From a virus, in IMG/VR virus record IMGVR_UViG_3300046543_000521, positions 1-49,772 of that record: DNA of 49,772 nt, one strand, 5' to 3'. Below the pieces are notes generated by a model that had not been told where the DNA came from, ran no database searches, and saw only the letters and a list, made by a program, of their open reading frames with translations. How positions within the stretch are numbered: the first letter of the stretch is position 1; each line of letters starts with the position of its first letter. A program made the translations under genes and the position numbers. Shown in pieces: positions 30,797 to 40,404 of the stretch.

Positions 30797-31698
30797 TATA
30801 GTAAAGTAATAACCCTGTCCGTGAACTGATGAATCTCATAGTAGATATCATCTACTGGAGATGTTAAACTACTGTCAGGCTGCATATTCACTGTGATCTT
30901 TCCTGAACCATTTGTAATCGTTGCGGTAGTGATCAAGATAGTTCCTGATGAAGCCACCGTAGCCTGCTGCAGCGCGAGATCAATCGAACTTGCGATCGTT
31001 CCAGCTTTGTTCACAGCCGATACAAAATAGTGCAATTGACGAACTTGGTATTCTGTACCATTGTTCGCCATTACTGTGAACATGACATAACAACTAAAAC
31101 TAGCTGCCGATGGCAAATCTACATCAAATAATGCAGTACTAACGTTATCCGAAACGCCGAGCTTCGATGCCCGGATAATCTGACTTTGCGCAAATGGCTG
31201 CACTGTAGAGCTGCTCGCTCCACGTACTGGAGTCCATATTTGATACGGCGCTACCTTACCCGCCCCAGTACCTGCCCCAGAATATATATTTCCAGATATT
31301 CCAGCCTGATCTGAACCTGACGCGTCTGCCGGACGTAAAGCTCCCGGCATGCGATAGGTTATCGTAATGGTATAGACTACAGCTCCGACACCGTTATTGA
31401 AGATTCTCGAATGAATTACTCCTGTTGCCCCCTCGTCCTCATATGGATGATCAAAAATTTCACTGTCCATAACAGGACCGATAACCGTACCGAGCGGCGG
31501 AATAATCTTATGTAGTACACGCTTTGTTCCAGTCCTTGCGCTGTCTTTGTACACATCAAAGATTCCAAGTCCGGCAGAAATCTTGATCGATACAATATCT
31601 ACAACATTAGCCGCACTAGCTAGTGTTATGTCATAGTCGAATGATGTACCAGCGGGGATACTGCTGACTACAAATGTTTCAGTTTGATAGACACTCAT
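30796..31698 (-). CDS. Tail protein of unknown type
   Basis: 300 residues, beta-rich, no signal peptide. SVYQTETFVVSSIPAGTSFD opens an N-terminal beta domain; residues about 130-160 are Gly-rich (GAGTGAGKV). It is coupled on both sides in the tail-tip operon (TAATG overlaps), so a virion role is likely. Could be a tail fibre attachment or tip accessory protein. Confidence 0.65.
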   Translation of the reverse strand: MSVYQTETFVVSSIPAGTSFDYDITLASAANVVDIVSIKISAGLGIFDVYKDSARTGTKRVLHKIIPPLGTVIGPVMDSEIFDHPYEDEGATGVIHSRIFNNGVGAVVYTITITYRMPGALRPADASGSDQAGISGNIYSGAGTGAGKVAPYQIWTPVRGASSSTVQPFAQSQIIRASKLGVSDNVSTALFDVDLPSAASFSCYVMFTVMANNGTEYQVRQLHYFVSAVNKAGTIASSIDLALQQATVASSGTILITTATITNGSGKITVNMQPDSSLTSPVDDIYYEIHQFTDRVITLL

Positions 31699-32456
31699 TA
31701 GCTAGAACTTTGACCTCGACTATCTTCCAGAAAAGTTAGTGTTGCTGAACTGTATAAATCTACCTGACGATCGAGCTGATTCTGGAAACGCCCGAAGTAG
31801 CCGTCTGTTCCAGTGGACGCCGGTAGTATAAAAATGCCATAAACATTACGTTTGTTCTGGATATACAAGTTGCGCAGCACCGTAAATTCTGCATTACTGA
31901 GCGGCCCAAATGGCAACATCAGTTTTGTTTGTCTATACATCGACTCGATATGTTGAATACCGAACACAGATGTCTGCTCCAGGTTCACAAAATCGTCTTC
32001 CTGATGCCAGCCGTAGCGAAACTGGTAAGTAGACGTAGTAAATGGCCCGATCATTAGATAGCCCACTTCGATATTCGAAGAGTTACCGGTATCCGAGAAC
32101 AGTACTTTCCAATAACGCCATGTTTGCGTGGCAAACAAAACGAATGCATCAAATTGCCTCCATGTCATGGTTGTCGTAAACTGGCTACCATTCGGATTTG
32201 CGGATGATCCACCGTTAACGGTAATTACCGCAGCCGCAGTCAAGTTGTGATTGATAATCGCCACACCGGTAATAGCCTTTGCCGATCCAAGATCGATCTG
32301 ATAGTCACCAGTCTTAGCCCCAAATTTATGCGTCAATGAAATAGGTGTTGTTTTCACATTTGCCGCAGGAAAAGCGCTGTTCGTCGAAGATGCCGCTAGT
32401 GTCGATGCGGGAATAGTATTGTCAACTTCACTCAAATATGCCCAATGTAACGCCAT
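31698..32456 (-). CDS. Tail protein with discoidin-like domain
   Basis: 252 residues. Residues about 25-140 fit an F5/8 type C (discoidin) beta-sandwich: TTPISLTHKFGAKTGDYQIDLGSAKAITG-type start, VAIINHNL, WRYWKVLFSD. The second half resembles a short tail adaptor (FGPLSNAEFTVLRNLY, GIFILPASTG). Position directly after the tape measure suits a distal-tail or tip protein that contacts sugars. AGGAG precedes the ATG. Confidence 0.7.
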   Translation of the reverse strand: MALHWAYLSEVDNTIPASTLAASSTNSAFPAANVKTTPISLTHKFGAKTGDYQIDLGSAKAITGVAIINHNLTAAAVITVNGGSSANPNGSQFTTTMTWRQFDAFVLFATQTWRYWKVLFSDTGNSSNIEVGYLMIGPFTTSTYQFRYGWHQEDDFVNLEQTSVFGIQHIESMYRQTKLMLPFGPLSNAEFTVLRNLYIQNKRNVYGIFILPASTGTDGYFGRFQNQLDRQVDLYSSATLTFLEDSRGQSSS

Positions 32457-32457
32457 C

Positions 32458-35400
32458 CTAGACTCCTAATACAGAACGTGCCCTTGTGCGACTCCTGGTC
32501 GCGTCTGTTCTCCACATACGCTCTAGAGCCGGGAAGATCTGCTCGCGTACCGATTTTTCTACACTAGGGCCATCCATCGCATTAATCGAGAAGTGCACGT
32601 GAACATCACCAGCACTAGTATTGCCGCCGCGATTCCGGCTTGCTGGAATAACCTCTTCACCCCGGTGAAGGTAAGCATACCCATCACGCGGAATATATGA
32701 ACTACCGGATGCGAACGCTCCCAATCCAAGCCATACATTGTTTGGGTTGGTATTCACTGGAGGATTATTCGTTCCTGGAGGATTTTGTACTGTTACAGTG
32801 CTGCCGCTAGCTGTATTAGTATTGTCTTCCGTTGTCGTAATCGTCGGCTGAATAGTTGTACCACCCGGTGTTGTAGACGTTCCAGCAGGCAGTCCTCCGC
32901 CGACAGGAACCCCGCCGATGATCAAAGTACCTGGAGGTAGAATCAATCCAGTACCTTTATCGATCGTATCGACCGGCGCACCATAAGGATTTCCATTTCC
33001 ACCGGAAGCTGTATCCGCAGCACTACCCGCTTCAGCGATAGCTAAAGCCAACTTGTGGAAAATATCAGCACTCTTTGCTGCGATGCCTGTCAACAATTCA
33101 AGCTGAGTACGCTGATCTTCCAGCGCGAGACCCTCTTTCATGAGCTGATCAATAGTGGCATTAATCTTGTCGATATCGCTCTGTTGAGCGACACCGAGAA
33201 TGTTCATGTATGCCATGGTCTGCTGAGCGAGAGCATCCAAAGTAGAAATTTGATTCTGCTCCGTCGTGATCGTATTTCTCAGTGTAGCAATCTGGATTGT
33301 CTGTGTAGTGATCTGCTCTTCTAATGCAGCCTTCTGTGCTGTAATCTGCGCCGTAGCATCCGTCTTAGCCTTATCAAGATCGGCTGTAGCCTGCGCTACA
33401 TCACCGACAGACTGTGCAAGCTGCTGCTGCAGTGTTTGTAACAAGGTTACACGGCTCGCGGCATCCTGTTGTGCAAACTGATTCTTGAGTGCATCGAGAC
33501 TTCTCTGTGCATAAACAGCCTGGACCGAACCCTTTGTTGCATTGATAATAATCTGGAATTGATCTTCAGCAACCTGACGCGATAAATCCTGAATTTGCGT
33601 GGCAAGATCCGCCTGCTTGCGTACAGCATCGTCATAAGCCTTCTGCGTTTCACTGATGGCATTTGTATACTGGTTTGTCCAGTAAACGTTATCCCCAAGC
33701 TGCTTTTGCGCAGCAGAAACCGATGCCGTCAAACTGATAATGGATGAATTTGCACCGTCGATAACAGTCTGTGCAGCCTGGATCTTTGAATTGAGAAGAT
33801 CCAATTTCTGTTGATAAGCGTCTGCTAACTGTTGTTGGAGATCCGCCAATTTGTTTTCTACGTCAGCCTGAGTAGCGATAGCTGTCTGTAATTTAGCTGC
33901 CGCATCCGCCGCATCCTGCTGAGCCTGCTGCAGAGCGGCAAATTGTGCAATAAGAGGCGGTACGGTTATACCTACGGCAATCAGTGCGGCATTCATATTT
34001 GTAATATCGGTACCGAGTACCTCAAGAATACGGCTGCTCGCTACACCAGTATCGCTCATCATCTGCAAAGCCTGTTCCATGGCATCCACACCGGTAGGAG
34101 CGCCGGTAACTTTATCGATGATCTGCATCGCAGCCGCGAGATCATCGGCTTGCTTCTTGAGAGCCGCTACGGCAGCTTCCTGTTCAGTGGCTGTAGCAAT
34201 ACCCTTATCCATATCCGACAGGATCTGGTTGAGCAACGGGCGCATATTCTGGTACATCTGATTTACGACAATGGCATTGTCTCTTCCCTTTGCAGCAAAG
34301 GTATCCGCCGCAGTCTGGAACTTCGACCACAAATCTTCTACCGCAGTTTTGGCGTCTGTCGCACCCTGCATAGTCTGCTTACCGGAAGCGAGCAGGGCAT
34401 TGTTCTCGTCAACAATAGATGCTAAAGCTTGTGCAAATGGATTCTGAAAACTCTGAACGAACTCATTAGCAACCAAGTGAGTCTTGCTAATAAGAACTGT
34501 AACAATAGCGGACACAGCGGCAACGGCGGCTGCGATAGCGGCAGCTTCTGGATGCCCGGCCTGTAATAATCCAAGCGCCGCACCTGCAGCTCCCCCAGTT
34601 ATAGCACCGCCAATACCTCCAATTTTACCACCGATACCAGCTCCAGCCATCGCTAGTGCTCCGGTGAACTTACCCATCTTATTGAACAACCCATCGGGTC
34701 CATTAAAGAAGGTGTCCATCCAATCGGTGAGAGGCTTAACAATAGCTTTCATCAACCCATCCTTGATCTGCTTCGTGAACGCATCAATAACAGGTTTGAA
34801 CATGTCTGTTGCAAATGTTGCGAAGTCTCTCCATGTAATTTTACCCTTCGCCAGAAACTGCTCAAACAGACGATCGAATGCGTGGCTAAATTCACGCTCA
34901 TATGCAGCCGCGCTAGCCTTCGCCAATTCATCTCCCTGCTTCTTGATCTTCTCCATATCTGCCGGACTGATCATTGGATTCTCGCCAGGAAGATTGCGCC
35001 CTGGATGTGTAGGATCGTTATTATTCACTTCATTAAGAATTTCAATTGGACTCAATCCGCCACTATTCACATTATTCATAGCAGCCTGATTGCTCCGTAT
35101 GGAAGCGATAGCTACAAGTTCTGCATAATAGCTCTTAGCAGTATCTGTACCGACATCTAGCACGTGATTAATCTCGCGCTGAAACTGGAGATAGTCGTTC
35201 TCGTGCTTTAATAATTCAATCAAAGCGGAACTGGATTCCTCGACCATCTGCTTGCCCTTACGCGCATCTTCGATATACGCCAGAAGTGCCGCATCTTGGA
35301 GATTTAGAGCATGTCCGAGTGCAAGTTCGAGATCAATCTGCTTTTTAATTTCATTCCCGTGAACAAGCATAATTGCTTGGAAAGATGTACCAGATGCAAG

Positions 35401-37131
35401 CAGATTCTTAATAGCGTCATCCCATGATTTATCTTTTGCAGTTACATTATTCACTTCATCCATGTGCTTTTGAACTAAAGCATTATATTTAGCCTGCTCT
35501 GCACCAGCAATTTTGATAAGTTCGGTATGTGCCTGCGTAGCGGCAGCTGTTGCACGCACAGCTTTCTCATGCTCACGGTAATCAGCTGCGGCAGCTAGCA
35601 CATCCTTCCGCAACTGATCAACGGTCGTACGGTAAATCTCAATGTGATATCCGAGATTGTTGAAATTCTCTGCAGCTTTCTTGAGATTCTGCATTTCCTC
35701 ATCATGCGCAGTTGCTTGGTCCGCCTGAGCCTGCTTAACAGTGTCGTAAGTATCCTTTAGATCTCTCAAGAGAACGGCAACAGCTAAAATTGCAGCTCCC
35801 CAAGCCGCTATAGATATATTTAGCGCATCTACTGCTGCGGCAGCGGACATAACCCACTTCGTAAGCCCGAAGCCTATAATAACCGTTAATGCCAATCCTA
35901 ACGTTTTCAGTTCTGAACTGTAAGTTATCGTGCCTTGTGCAAGATCGGCAAATGCTTTTGCAGTACTTAGTAAGGCCGGTGTTACAGCGTTAGAAAGTTC
36001 AATTTCAACCGCGTTCAATCGATCTCTGACTATTTTTAGCTGGCCTGCTGCATCTTCAGCTTTCTTAGCAACACCGTCTTGAAGTGCGTGTCCGGTACCG
36101 TCCATTGCATCTGTGCTGGCTTTCAGCGCACGCGTGGCTAGATCTGTCACATTGCCCAAGCGTGTCATAACATCTTCGACACGCACACCCTTGAGACCAA
36201 GTGCGTCCATGATGGCAATCGTATCTGCACCGGCTTTCTTCTGCTCCGCAAGACCTGCAGTAAACGAAAGTACAGCTTTGGTCGGATTGTCCTTCCAAGC
36301 ATCTGTAAATTCTTTTGCAGTTAAACCTGATACTTGAGCGAACAAAGCCAGATGATGATTGCTGCCGTTAATAGCTTCACCGATATCCGTAACTACTTTG
36401 ATCATGCTGGATGAAGACTTCTCAGCACGCAGCCCGGCAGACGCCATAGCCGTAGCCATAGCCAATGTCTGGCTTGCTGACATATTAGCCATTGCCGCCA
36501 CGCCGGACAATGCCAGAGAGAAGTGCAAGACTTCTTCAGTTGTTGTCGGGAATTCTTTACTACCGAGAGTGAACACCGCATTCGCAAGAGTTTTGATCTG
36601 GTCTTGAGGTATATGCAGGTTGTCTGCAAGACGCACGAACGCCGTTGTCGCCTCATCACCGGATAGTTTCGATACGGTACCGATACCGGCAATAGACTCC
36701 GTGAACTGCATCAAATTGCTCTTAGAGATACCTAACTGTCCACCAACTTCTGCAATTCTCGCGAGATCTGCTGCAGCTACGGGTAGTTTTGTGGATAGAT
36801 CAATAAGACTCTGAGCCATGCGCTCAAACTCGGCATTTGTGCCGGAGACCTTGGTTTGAATACCAACCATGGCATCCTGGAACTGAATACCAGTGTTGAT
36901 AACATCCTGGATACCGGAAATGATACGCGTGAATATAAATGCTGCCACAAAGCCGGTAACTGCCGACTGCATTTTCTTCATGGTAGCTTCGAGACGATCA
37001 AAGGCTGTAGTAGCCTGCTGAGAAGACTTTGATGCAACTGGTCCGATTTGGGCGAGCGCAGAACCGTAGGCATTGACAGCCGTAATGGCTCCTTGTGCGT
37101 TCGTCGTGATGTTGAAAATAATATTCGGCAT
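32458..37131 (-). CDS. Tail tape measure protein (TP901 type)
   Basis: 1557 residues, the longest gene. Residues about 80-260 match the TP901 tape-measure core: FERMAQSLIDLSTKLPVAAA, EVGGQLGISKSNLMQFTE, GDEATTAFVRLADNL, SASQTLAMATAMASAGLRAE. Hydrophobic stretches near 405-450 and a Gly/Ala-rich segment near 830-870 precede long coiled coils with Gln-rich heptads (about 1080-1380). At about 1.5 angstrom per residue it predicts a tail of roughly 230 nm. It directly follows the frameshifted chaperone gene, the standard order. Confidence 0.92.
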   Translation of the reverse strand: MPNIIFNITTNAQGAITAVNAYGSALAQIGPVASKSSQQATTAFDRLEATMKKMQSAVTGFVAAFIFTRIISGIQDVINTGIQFQDAMVGIQTKVSGTNAEFERMAQSLIDLSTKLPVAAADLARIAEVGGQLGISKSNLMQFTESIAGIGTVSKLSGDEATTAFVRLADNLHIPQDQIKTLANAVFTLGSKEFPTTTEEVLHFSLALSGVAAMANMSASQTLAMATAMASAGLRAEKSSSSMIKVVTDIGEAINGSNHHLALFAQVSGLTAKEFTDAWKDNPTKAVLSFTAGLAEQKKAGADTIAIMDALGLKGVRVEDVMTRLGNVTDLATRALKASTDAMDGTGHALQDGVAKKAEDAAGQLKIVRDRLNAVEIELSNAVTPALLSTAKAFADLAQGTITYSSELKTLGLALTVIIGFGLTKWVMSAAAAVDALNISIAAWGAAILAVAVLLRDLKDTYDTVKQAQADQATAHDEEMQNLKKAAENFNNLGYHIEIYRTTVDQLRKDVLAAAADYREHEKAVRATAAATQAHTELIKIAGAEQAKYNALVQKHMDEVNNVTAKDKSWDDAIKNLLASGTSFQAIMLVHGNEIKKQIDLELALGHALNLQDAALLAYIEDARKGKQMVEESSSALIELLKHENDYLQFQREINHVLDVGTDTAKSYYAELVAIASIRSNQAAMNNVNSGGLSPIEILNEVNNNDPTHPGRNLPGENPMISPADMEKIKKQGDELAKASAAAYEREFSHAFDRLFEQFLAKGKITWRDFATFATDMFKPVIDAFTKQIKDGLMKAIVKPLTDWMDTFFNGPDGLFNKMGKFTGALAMAGAGIGGKIGGIGGAITGGAAGAALGLLQAGHPEAAAIAAAVAAVSAIVTVLISKTHLVANEFVQSFQNPFAQALASIVDENNALLASGKQTMQGATDAKTAVEDLWSKFQTAADTFAAKGRDNAIVVNQMYQNMRPLLNQILSDMDKGIATATEQEAAVAALKKQADDLAAAMQIIDKVTGAPTGVDAMEQALQMMSDTGVASSRILEVLGTDITNMNAALIAVGITVPPLIAQFAALQQAQQDAADAAAKLQTAIATQADVENKLADLQQQLADAYQQKLDLLNSKIQAAQTVIDGANSSIISLTASVSAAQKQLGDNVYWTNQYTNAISETQKAYDDAVRKQADLATQIQDLSRQVAEDQFQIIINATKGSVQAVYAQRSLDALKNQFAQQDAASRVTLLQTLQQQLAQSVGDVAQATADLDKAKTDATAQITAQKAALEEQITTQTIQIATLRNTITTEQNQISTLDALAQQTMAYMNILGVAQQSDIDKINATIDQLMKEGLALEDQRTQLELLTGIAAKSADIFHKLALAIAEAGSAADTASGGNGNPYGAPVDTIDKGTGLILPPGTLIIGGVPVGGGLPAGTSTTPGGTTIQPTITTTEDNTNTASGSTVTVQNPPGTNNPPVNTNPNNVWLGLGAFASGSSYIPRDGYAYLHRGEEVIPASRNRGGNTSAGDVHVHFSINAMDGPSVEKSVREQIFPALERMWRTDATRSRTRARSVLGV

Positions 37132-37134
37132 CGT

Positions 37135-38441
37135 TTACTCGGACGGTTGTTCTAGAAAATGAAATTCAGGACCTCGATTCTTATTGGACTCTGCCTCAGC
37201 AGCCCTTGCATGAGCCTCTTCACGACGTTCATCGTTCTGCCTGTTTAGCTCCGCTTTGGAAGCAATAAGTTCTGTAACCGTAATAGGGTCCAGCTCTGAC
37301 TCTACCAGCAGGCCAAGGTCTGCAGAGTTTACTAGTCTAAATAGTCTATCTACAGCAGGATAGACATTCTCTCTATTGGCGAAGATATCTTCGTTATGCG
37401 CATACACATTGTGCGGGCATACTGTTCCACCTTCTATACCATCCACCCCATAGGGCAAGCTTTCACAAGCTGCCGGACTTCTGCGCAGCCAAGGACAGTG
37501 ATGCTTATTTGGAGTATTGCTGCGAATAGCATCCTGGGATTCTTTATCCCCCAGTAATCTAAAAAGTTCTACGAACGATTCCTCACGCGGACAACTCTCA
37601 ATTTCATTCGCGTCATTCCACGTCCGTAGAGCTTCAATAGCGCTATCCGCAGCTATACGTTTTTTTCCACAAGGTCCGTAAAGATCTTGTCAACCAGCCA
37701 GATTTTGTGCCACAACGGAACGCTATCGATCCAGGCAGTTTTATTATCCGATCGGCATTCGATACCACTCACGAGAGCGCCGGATATCGATTGGACTGTC
37801 GCATCGTAAAGCTTTTCCAGCGTGTTGTAGTTTTCAGCTACCGTCCAGAGATTCTTTTTCTGAAGATAGCGGTTACGCTTGGATGCCTTATATTCGCGAT
37901 ACTGGGCCTCTGTAGGCTGCACGTAAGAATGAACCATCTCAATGTCCGCAATTGTATCGGTGATCTCGTCATAGATCGGCTGATGCGTTACAACGGCATT
38001 CAGGACAGTCGCATCGACATTGATATCAAATTCGGTGCTGTCTTCAGCTTCAATAGGCTCGCTGCGCAGACCCCCAAATGTGTGTTCGACAACACTCGGC
38101 TTGAGATTCGGATTGTTATCAAAGAACCGGCGCTGCTGATCCGGTGTGCCGGTCGCATTGGACATTCTTACGAAATGATCATTGAAAAGAGATGCATAGA
38201 CAGAGTTATCGGCATTCTCGATCTCCAAGTCACGTTTCGTGCGCCGGTAACCCGCAACAATCTTACTCAGTACATCCTTCAGCTCTTCAGGCTTGTAAGG
38301 AGACATGAATACATAGACAGTCGGACTCTTTGCACCTTGCTTCAATTCAAGCGGATATGCTGTAACTGCGGCAAGATCGAGAAGTGGTTTCTTATTTTTC
38401 CAGGTAATGGATTGGACAGTGGTCGGGGAGACAGTAGACAT
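37135..38441 (-). CDS. Tail assembly chaperone GT fusion by -1 frameshift
   Basis: The zero-frame gene (38441-37653) has the slip heptamer A AAA AAC at 37665-37659. A -1 shift joins codon 261 to a frame that runs open, without stop, from 37659 to the TAA at 37135 (174 codons), giving 435 residues. I translated the whole extension base by base. It has no ATG/GTG start before 37458 (TTG), so it cannot be expressed well alone. The T part is Cys/His-rich (SCPREES, KHHCPW, CESLPYG, CPHN) and ends in a charged helix. GT fusions recruit the tape measure during tail assembly. Confidence 0.82.
37653..38441 (-). CDS. Tail assembly chaperone, G product
   Basis: 262 residues, the unshifted product. No strong motif by eye (PLELKQGAKSPTVYVFMSPY near the start, then helices with KRNRYLQKKNLW). 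The assignment rests on order, major tail - this gene - tape measure, and on the canonical slippery site six codons before its stop. It would coat the tape measure with the longer GT form. Confidence 0.78.
   Translation of the reverse strand: MSTVSPTTVQSITWKNKKPLLDLAAVTAYPLELKQGAKSPTVYVFMSPYKPEELKDVLSKIVAGYRRTKRDLEIENADNSVYASLFNDHFVRMSNATGTPDQQRRFFDNNPNLKPSVVEHTFGGLRSEPIEAEDSTEFDINVDATVLNAVVTHQPIYDEITDTIADIEMVHSYVQPTEAQYREYKASKRNRYLQKKNLWTVAENYNTLEKLYDATVQSISGALVSGIECRSDNKTAWIDSVPLWHKIWLVDKIFTDLVEKNV
37659..37665 (-). promoter_or_regulatory. -1 frameshift slip site A AAA AAC
   Basis: Heptamer in the correct register (zero frame AAA AAC). Downstream of it TAGCTGCGGATAGCGCTA can form a small hairpin (AGC-GC pairing GC-GCT) that may stimulate slipping. 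The ATAGCGCTAT part is itself palindromic. Confidence 0.8.
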
Positions 38442-38478
38442 GAGTTACTCCAAGTGGCCCTAGCTGGGCGAGTTGAAT

Positions 38479-38505
38479 TTGCCGGATTTTTAAGGAATCC
38501 GGCAA
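38479..38505 (-). terminator. Strong hairpin after the major tail gene
   Basis: TTGCCGGATT and AATCCGGCAA form a perfect 10-bp stem with a 7-nt loop between the major tail protein and chaperone genes. No U-run follows on the minus strand, so partial attenuation or protection of the abundant major-tail mRNA is more likely than full termination. Confidence 0.45.
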
Positions 38506-38523
38506 AACCTTTGCAAACCAGAG

Positions 38524-38964
38524 TTATATGATACGACGAGTTAGCTGACCGGCTACGGTAAATGTAACCTGAGCTTCCAAGTTTGCACCGTGAGCGCCCT
38601 GAAGAATCTTATAGCTCGACAGAACAGCTGCACCGCTGAATCGCGGATTGGTTGCACTGACTGAACTGCTAGCATCCGCGCCAACTTCAATACCAAACGG
38701 TGTATGAGCTGCACCGAAACCGCTGCTACCGAGAAGACCGGAAATCGTCGCATCGACCTTGGCTGAAGCAAAATCCTGCAGGAATGTAGCCTGCACAGAC
38801 CAGCTTTCCAGCCCAGAGATCATCTTCAGAACATTATCGCCGTGTGTATCGTTCGGAAGAGTTGCAACCGTTGTATCGAGAGTAATGTCACGTGCATGGT
38901 CAGAAAGGTTCACACCACCAATACCGATGAACCCGTTCTTCCAGCAACCGAAGCCGTTGGCCAT
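38524..38964 (-). CDS. Major tail (tube) protein
   Basis: 146 residues; AGGAG before the ATG. DITLDTTVATLPNDTHGDNV, ISGLESWSVQATFLQDFAS, PFGIEVGADASSSVSATNPR and VTFTVAGQLTRRI match small siphophage tube proteins, in which SATNP and the closing AGxLTR strand are typical. Forms the hexameric tube rings. Short for a tube protein and without an Ig-like extension. A hairpin follows the gene. Confidence 0.82.
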   Translation of the reverse strand: MANGFGCWKNGFIGIGGVNLSDHARDITLDTTVATLPNDTHGDNVLKMISGLESWSVQATFLQDFASAKVDATISGLLGSSGFGAAHTPFGIEVGADASSSVSATNPRFSGAAVLSSYKILQGAHGANLEAQVTFTVAGQLTRRII

Positions 38965-39073
38965 AAAATTTTTCTACTCCTAATCGTTACAACAGGGAGG
39001 CGTGCTGCGTGCCTGCGCCGCAATGATGCGGTAAAAAGGCAAGTATGCAGTATAGTCACGGGCTGGAAGAAGA

Positions 39074-39475
39074 TTATTTGGCCAAGTCTATAAGCCAGAT
39101 ACGGTAGGTCTTAATTGCACCTTTGTACCAGCGTAGTAGCTGCTCATGAAACAGTTTCGATGCCGGATAGTATCGGAAAGTCTCAAGAGTACTTCTGTCA
39201 AGCCATTCTTGCCAACGATGCTGAAAAGCAATTCCTGCGGTAATAAGATCCTCGTGCAGTTGTTTTTTATTCTTCGTGATGTAAAACTTATCGAGAACGG
39301 CAGATATATCCTTAGAGAGCAGGAGTCCAGCCTCGTATAAAACTATATGTCCAGATGGGATATTCCAGTCACCGGCCTCGAAACATTCCATCATGTCTAC
39401 GGTAAAGTCTCTAAGATGCCTGATTACTAGGTATAACACGTTAGGATCTAATCGCTTGAGCTTGGAACTCTGCAT
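39074..39475 (-). CDS. Hypothetical connector-region protein
   Basis: 133 residues from ATG 39475 (a 160-residue frame from 39556 would mostly overlap the upstream gene; neither start has a strong ribosome site). Helical, with RHLRDFTVDMMECFEAGDW and a C-terminal aromatic/basic helix (LRWYKGAIKTYRIWL). It sits between the tail terminator candidate and the major tail gene. No family recognised. Confidence 0.5.
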   Translation of the reverse strand: MQSSKLKRLDPNVLYLVIRHLRDFTVDMMECFEAGDWNIPSGHIVLYEAGLLLSKDISAVLDKFYITKNKKQLHEDLITAGIAFQHRWQEWLDRSTLETFRYYPASKLFHEQLLRWYKGAIKTYRIWLIDLAK

Positions 39476-39842
39476 AGAAAGTTTTACTTCCTGTCTCACC
39501 GCGCTGCATGACTGCTGGGCCGTTAATCTTGAAGATATCTGTATATTCCACGCCATTTATTGTGGTATCCCCAAGCCCGTCTAATAGATCAATAATACTT
39601 AGTATATTCATCAATGCAGTCTGCGCCGATGTATGTCTGGATAAAATTTGGAATCTGGAAGTGTCGAATTTGATACCGCCAGGATTAGCCTGTTTCCCGT
39701 GTGTTCTAGTGCTGCGTCTATCATATTCAATGATAGCAATTTGATTAATCGGTTGCGCAGCTAGCTCATAGATAGTAATCGGAGTTACACCTTGCCCTAT
39801 TAAATAGGTATATATGTCTGCTCCAATGTTAGGCGCTCCCAC
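39441..39842 (-). CDS. Tail terminator / minor capsid-like protein
   Basis: 133 residues, GTG start with AGGAG 9 nt upstream. A small alpha/beta protein: an N-terminal helix (IGADIYTYLIGQG), FQILSRHTSAQTALMNILSI and ending KTFYAEFQAQAI, fitting tail-terminator folds (the FQI-strand, long helix, closing beta pair). It lies between the HK97 gp10-like gene and the major tail gene, where the terminator normally is. Confidence 0.65.
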   Translation of the reverse strand: MGAPNIGADIYTYLIGQGVTPITIYELAAQPINQIAIIEYDRRSTRTHGKQANPGGIKFDTSRFQILSRHTSAQTALMNILSIIDLLDGLGDTTINGVEYTDIFKINGPAVMQRGETGSKTFYAEFQAQAIRS

Positions 39843-39981
39843 TATCGTCGTCTCCTAGGAAAGTCTTCACAGATAGCCATCTTACGCCCGCGTCACATAC
39901 ACAGCAGGATTCACATCCCCAACATCGGACGCAGATATACTCAGATTCATGGAAATCACAATCCAGACAAGTCGATACCAC
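39829..39981 (-). CDS. 50-residue Cys-rich zinc-finger protein
   Basis: GTG start immediately after the stop of the gp10-like gene. Cysteines: CLDCDF, CVRCWGC, CCVC, i.e. eight Cys within 26 residues, enough for two metal sites, then an acidic tail. It overlaps the next gene by 14 bp. AGG near the start is a poor ribosome site, while GAAAGGA lies about 12-14 nt upstream. The regular CxxC spacing is hard to explain by chance. Function unknown; unusual inside a head-tail module. Confidence 0.5.
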   Translation of the reverse strand: MVSTCLDCDFHESEYICVRCWGCESCCVCDAGVRWLSVKTFLGDDDSGSA

Positions 39982-40404
39982 TTACCTATATGTCCTTTCA
40001 ATGTCATCTACTAATTCCTGCAGGGTTTCTGAAGCACCTTCCGGTAAATCTTCTGCAATATCCAGCATGTGAGCTTCTACAAACTTCGGACCCGATCCCG
40101 GCAATGTATATTTGCGATCCCGTAAATCGTCATGCACATAAGCCGCGTAGTCCACAAATCCGCCAGCCGGTGTCTCTCCACCGTAGATGACAGCATACCC
40201 CTCTTGTACGGCTTCCACGCGCCCTGTAGAGCGCAAAGCCCCGGTATCCTTCGGGCACGTTGGATAACTGCCATACAGCGAATCGTAGAGAACTTTATTT
40301 GCGATGATCTTTGAAGACTGTTTCGCTGCAATAGGAATCCCATTAACCAGTGCCTTGATACCAGCTACAATGCTATCAATATTGTGGGTAATTTTGACTG
40401 CCAT
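39982..40404 (-). CDS. HK97 gp10-like head-tail completion protein
   Basis: 140 residues. An N-terminal helix pair (NIDSIVAGIKALVNGIPIAA), then CPKDTGALRSTGRVEA and VDYAAYVHDD before GPKFVEAHM; the DTGALR / YA-x-YVH pattern is characteristic of HK97-gp10/minor tail completion proteins. It closes the neck for tail joining. Adjacent to connector genes in order. Confidence 0.8.
   Translation of the reverse strand: MAVKITHNIDSIVAGIKALVNGIPIAAKQSSKIIANKVLYDSLYGSYPTCPKDTGALRSTGRVEAVQEGYAVIYGGETPAGGFVDYAAYVHDDLRDRKYTLPGSGPKFVEAHMLDIAEDLPEGASETLQELVDDIERTYR

Noticed and set aside
34484-35089. 201-codon plus-strand open frame
   Set aside because: Antisense shadow of the Ala/Gly-rich part of the tape measure gene.
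37135-37458. Separate 107-residue gene starting at TTG 37458
   Set aside because: No ribosome site, and the same frame is open back to the A AAA AAC slip site, so it is the C-terminal part of the frameshift product.
37707-38531. 274-codon plus-strand open frame
   Set aside because: It lies wholly opposite the tail chaperone gene, has no ribosome site, and its protein lacks any recognisable pattern; the minus frame explains the region.
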